From Noviherbaspirillum sedimenti (GTDB taxonomy: Bacteria; Pseudomonadota; Gammaproteobacteria; Burkholderiales; Burkholderiaceae_D), in contig NZ_QYUQ01000002.1 in assembly GCF_003590835.1 (NCBI RefSeq), forward strand, positions 1,612,001 to 1,676,000: a stretch of 64,000 nucleotides of DNA. The letters are read 5' to 3'. Every line of letters begins with the position of its first letter. Position 1 is the first letter of the stretch. The notes beneath the pieces were generated by a model. It was not told the origin of the DNA. It was given only the letters and a program-made list of their open reading frames with translations, and did no database searches. Below are positions 61,188 through 64,000 of the stretch, in pieces. The position numbers were made by a program, and so were the translations under genes.

Positions 61188-62414
61188 TTACAGTGCGCAG
61201 GTGCGAAAGCCGACAAACATGTCGGCGCGCCCGGGCAGATAAAAATTGCGATACTTCGCCGAACGCATGCGCGGGCGGGTTGCAAAGGAGGCGCCGCGCA
61301 CGGCTTGATGCGTGCCGAACCACGGCGCCGAATATTCCCGATAAGCGTCCGCCGCAAAGCCGGGATACGCCGCGAACGGCGAACAAGTCCATTCCCACAA
61401 ATCACCCCAGCGCAACGATGGATGCCCGGACAGCGCCGCATATTCCCACTCTGCCTCGCCTGGCAGGCGCCGCCCGGCCCAGGCGCAATACGCCTGCGCC
61501 TCGTACAGGCTGACATGGCGCACGGGTTCTTGCTGCGCCAGCGTCATCAGGCGGCCGAAGCGGCGCGCCAGCCACTGGCCGCCCTCGCGCTGCCAGCCCG
61601 GCGGCGCCGAACGCTGCTGTTGCATCAGCCAGGCGCGCGCTGCCGGCGTCCACAGGCGCGGATCCTCATAGCCGGCGTCGGCGACGAACTCGGCATACTG
61701 CGCATTCGACACCAGCGCCGCATCCATGGCGAATGGCGCCACGCGGCAGGCATGCGCCCATTTTTCATTATCGAAGACAAAGCCATGCCCCGGCGGACTG
61801 CCGAGGGTGAAGCTGCCGCCGGCAAAGCCGATTTCGCGCGGCGTCGCGCCAAGTAGTGCCAGTGGCGCCGGCCAGGACGGCGGCTGCGGCATGGCCACAT
61901 CGAGGGTCTGCAAGGTATAGGCGAAGGCTTCGCCGTGCATGTCCTCGTGCGCCAGCGCCAGCCGGAACGGATACAGGGCTTCGTCGCGCGCCGGCGTGCG
62001 CGAAAGTTTGTCGAGCACGCGGTCGAGCACTTCACGGCAATAGGTTTTCATGGCGCCGGCACCCGGCAAATCGAGCGACCAGCGCGCATCGTGCGCCACC
62101 GTATTGGAGTCGAACCAGTCGTCGCCACGGTTCAGCAAGGAGGCACGCTGCGCGGCAGCGGGATGGCTCGACTGCGCCTCACGCAGAATGTACCATTCGG
62201 CAAACCAGGCCACATGGCCCAATTCCCACAGCGGCGGATTGACGATGGTCAGGCGCGGCACCCGGGCCGGCGCGTCCAATCCTGCCTCAAGGAAATAATC
62301 GAACAGGGCCAGCGTATAATCGCGCGCATCCCGCAATGCGCGCGCCAGTTCGGGCGGCGAAGCCTGGCGGAAAGAAACGTCGGCGGATGGTGCGGACGGT
62401 GCGGATGGTTCCAT
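61188..62414 (-). CDS. senA: selenoneine synthase (EgtB-like, probable SenA)
   Basis: The 408-residue non-haem iron enzyme has an N-terminal DinB-like four-helix domain with a candidate iron triad His67 (WELGHVAWF), His156 and His160 (HEDMHGEAF). A C-terminal formylglycine-generating-enzyme-like domain follows (FAGGSFTLGSPPG; RRLPGEAEWEYAA; WEWTCSPF; AVRGASFATRP). This is the EgtB architecture, which oxidatively joins a chalcogen donor to hercynine. Its neighbours are a SenB-type glycosyltransferase and selD, so it is assigned as SenA, which uses a selenosugar. A sulfur-using EgtB is the alternative. The start is 20 bases from the divergent senB start. Confidence 0.85.
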   Translation of the reverse strand: MEPSAPSAPSADVSFRQASPPELARALRDARDYTLALFDYFLEAGLDAPARVPRLTIVNPPLWELGHVAWFAEWYILREAQSSHPAAAQRASLLNRGDDWFDSNTVAHDARWSLDLPGAGAMKTYCREVLDRVLDKLSRTPARDEALYPFRLALAHEDMHGEAFAYTLQTLDVAMPQPPSWPAPLALLGATPREIGFAGGSFTLGSPPGHGFVFDNEKWAHACRVAPFAMDAALVSNAQYAEFVADAGYEDPRLWTPAARAWLMQQQRSAPPGWQREGGQWLARRFGRLMTLAQQEPVRHVSLYEAQAYCAWAGRRLPGEAEWEYAALSGHPSLRWGDLWEWTCSPFAAYPGFAADAYREYSAPWFGTHQAVRGASFATRPRMRSAKYRNFYLPGRADMFVGFRTCAL

Positions 62415-62434
62415 TTATACGGGAAGCGACAAAG

Positions 62435-63445
62435 GTGAAACCGCATATTGTCATGATCAGCCCGGCGCTGGCAAATGCCAACAACGGCAACTGGCAAACC
62501 GCCAGCCGCTGGGCGCGCATGCTGCGTCACCATTATGCAGTCACGATCGTGGCCAGCGGCGCGGCGCCGGCAAGCGATGCCGCGCGCTGCCCCGACCTCG
62601 TGATCGCCCTGCATGCGCGCCGCTCCGCCGCCGCGCTGCAGACCCTGGGCGCAAGTTGCCCGCAGACCCCGGTAATGCTGGTATTGACCGGCACCGACCT
62701 GTATCGCGACATCCACACCGATGCCGCCGCGCGCCAGGTCCTGCAACGCGCCGACCGGCTGGTGATATTGCAACAGGCCGGCCTGCAGGAACTCGCGCCC
62801 GCGCTACGCACCAAGGCGCACGTCATTCACCAGTCCGCCCCCATGCTCAAAGCCATCGGCGCAGATGTGAAAAACCGCATGCGCCACTTCGATGTCTGCA
62901 TGGTCGGCCACCTGCGCATTGAAAAGGACCCGGCCACCTTCATGCGCGCAGCCGCCCTGCTCGCTCCGCCGCGCATCCGCCTGCTGCATATCGGCGGCGC
63001 GCTCGATGCGGCATTGGCGACCCAGGCGCAGGCAACAGCACAAGCGCAGGCCAATTACCGCTGGCTCGGCGCATTGCCGCACGCCGACACCCGCCGTCGC
63101 CTGAAACACTGTCACCTGATGGTGATCGCCTCGCACATGGAGGGCGGCGCGAATGTCATCATCGAAGCCTTGACCTCGGGCGTACCGGTGCTGGCTTCCG
63201 ACATTTCCGGCAACCGCGGCATGCTCGGCGACGACTATGCCGGCTACTTCCCGCCGGGCGACAGCGCCGCGCTGGCGCAAGCCATCGAGCGCGCCGCCCG
63301 CGACCCCGCCTTTTACGCGCGACTTGAGCAGCAGTGCCAGGTGCGGGCGCCGCTGTTTGCACCGGAGCGTGAACAAACGGCCTTGCTGGACTTGGTGGAT
63401 AATATGCTGCATAGCAAGGACACACACAGGAACCCCTCCCCATGA
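62435..63445 (+). CDS. senB: selenosugar synthase (glycosyltransferase-fold, probable SenB)
   Basis: The 336-residue GT-B-type protein has the N-terminal [22 protein letters not shown] segment that I recall for the SenB family (formerly an uncharacterised glycosyltransferase family), and the GT4-like C-terminal [18 protein letters not shown] and [34 protein letters not shown] with the nucleotide-sugar Glu residues. SenB makes a selenosugar from selenophosphate and a UDP-sugar. A GTG at 62435 with GGAAG upstream is preferred; an in-frame start at 62336 would overlap senA. Its stop overlaps the selD start as ATGA. Confidence 0.85.
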   Translation: MKPHIVMISPALANANNGNWQTASRWARMLRHHYAVTIVASGAAPASDAARCPDLVIALHARRSAAALQTLGASCPQTPVMLVLTGTDLYRDIHTDAAARQVLQRADRLVILQQAGLQELAPALRTKAHVIHQSAPMLKAIGADVKNRMRHFDVCMVGHLRIEKDPATFMRAAALLAPPRIRLLHIGGALDAALATQAQATAQAQANYRWLGALPHADTRRRLKHCHLMVIASHMEGGANVIIEALTSGVPVLASDISGNRGMLGDDYAGYFPPGDSAALAQAIERAARDPAFYARLEQQCQVRAPLFAPEREQTALLDLVDNMLHSKDTHRNPSP

Positions 63446-64000
63446 ACGCACCCATCGAACCCGGCATCCGGCTCACTTCGTTTTCCCATGGCGGCGGCTG
63501 CGGCTGCAAGATTGCCCCCGGCATCCTGGCGGAAATCCTGAAAAAGTCCAGCGGCTTTCCGGTTCCCAAGGAATTGTTGGTCGGCATCGAGACCGCCGAT
63601 GACGCCGCCGTCTACAAGCTCAATGACGAGCAGGCGCTGATTGCCACCACCGATTTCTTCATGCCCATCGTCGACGATCCCTTCGACTTCGGCCGCATCG
63701 CCGCCACCAATGCCATCTCCGATGTCTATGCCATGGGCGGCACGCCGATCATGGCGCTGGCGCTGGTGGCCATGCCGGTCAACCAGTTGCCCATCGAAGT
63801 GATCGGCAAGATCATCCAGGGCGGTGAGGCTGCCTGCGCCGAAGCCGGCATCCCGATTGCCGGCGGCCACACCATCGACTCGGTCGAGCCGATCTACGGC
63901 CTGGTGGTGATGGGCATCGTGCATCCTGCGAAAATCAAGCGCAACGCCGACGCCCGCGCCGGCGACAAGCTCATCCTCGGCAAGCCGCTGGGCGTGGGCA
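63442..64000 (+). CDS. selD: selenide, water dikinase (SelD/SenC), 3' end outside window
   Basis: The first 186 codons are present and the frame is open to the window end. SelD makes selenophosphate from selenide and ATP. The active-site loop reads [11 protein letters not shown] with the catalytic residue as Cys20 (not selenocysteine) and Lys23. Further family segments are [44 protein letters not shown] and AGGHTIDS (metal and ATP binding). The ATGA overlap with senB ties selenophosphate supply to selenosugar synthesis. It may also serve tRNA 2-selenouridine formation. Confidence 0.95.
   Translation, partial: MNAPIEPGIRLTSFSHGGGCGCKIAPGILAEILKKSSGFPVPKELLVGIETADDAAVYKLNDEQALIATTDFFMPIVDDPFDFGRIAATNAISDVYAMGGTPIMALALVAMPVNQLPIEVIGKIIQGGEAACAEAGIPIAGGHTIDSVEPIYGLVVMGIVHPAKIKRNADARAGDKLILGKPLGVG

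Noticed and set aside
61188..62414. Ordinary ergothioneine EgtB
   Set aside because: No egtD, egtC or egtE gene is adjacent; the neighbours are a SenB-type glycosyltransferase and selD, so the selenium branch is preferred, though not proven from sequence alone.

Overview
The window looks like a chromosomal segment of a betaproteobacterium, most likely an Oxalobacteraceae member (Herbaspirillum/Herminiimonas/Collimonas-type). This is an inference from GC-rich coding bias, the cys operon order with a DUF934 gene between cysI and cysH, the gloB-methyltransferase-rnhA-dnaQ-tRNA block, lptFG facing pepA, and yejABEF facing fabI. I see no insertion sequence, prophage or CRISPR array. Gene density is high and many neighbours overlap by ATGA, so translational coupling is common.

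Layout. (1) 1-3.7 kb: a repressor-controlled catabolic operon with a LacI-type regulator, a histidinol-dehydrogenase-fold enzyme resembling HpsN and a 3-hydroxyacyl-CoA-dehydrogenase-type enzyme, plus a truncated gene at the window edge. A sigma70-like promoter is followed directly by a 28-bp perfect palindrome. (2) 3.9-11.9 kb: a lipid phosphatase/kinase pair, then an aromatic-acid operon (two-part flavin hydroxylase resembling MhaAB, VOC protein, fumarylacetoacetase, maleylacetoacetate isomerase, MFS importer, LuxR-type regulator). (3) 12.2-19.2 kb: cobalamin lower-ligand assembly (cobT, cobS, cobC) facing a btuB-btuC-btuD uptake operon headed by a cobalamin riboswitch. (4) 19.4-24.9 kb: an orphan cheZ-cheA pair and an accessory-looking stretch with an attC-like hairpin, a GNAT acetyltransferase, an SRPBCC protein and a methyltransferase with PRMT hallmarks. 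(5) 25.3-33.6 kb: assimilatory sulfate reduction (CysB regulator, TSUP permease, cysI, DUF934, cysH, cysD, cysN) with cobA and cbiX, which supply siroheme for CysI. (6) 33.6-42.9 kb: lptF/lptG, pepA, xthA, two tandem branched-chain-type binding proteins and a two-component system. (7) 43-46.7 kb: envelope proteins, including a degenerate M48-like lipoprotein, a patatin and a repeat protein. (8) 46.8-52.8 kb: tRNA-Val, dnaQ, rnhA, methyltransferase, gloB, a flavin oxidoreductase with an FNR-type box, and mltD. (9) 52.9-61.1 kb: yejABEF, fabI and a DEAD-box helicase. (10) 61.2-64 kb: an EgtB homologue, a glycosyltransferase and selD, matching the selenoneine (SenA/SenB/SenC) pathway; selD runs off the end of the window.

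The most interesting system is the last one. SelD makes selenophosphate, SenB would make a selenosugar from it, and SenA would join selenium to hercynine to give selenoneine. The hydroxylase cluster without a recognisable cupin ring-cleavage dioxygenase, the PRMT-like enzyme and the attC-like relic are the other leads.
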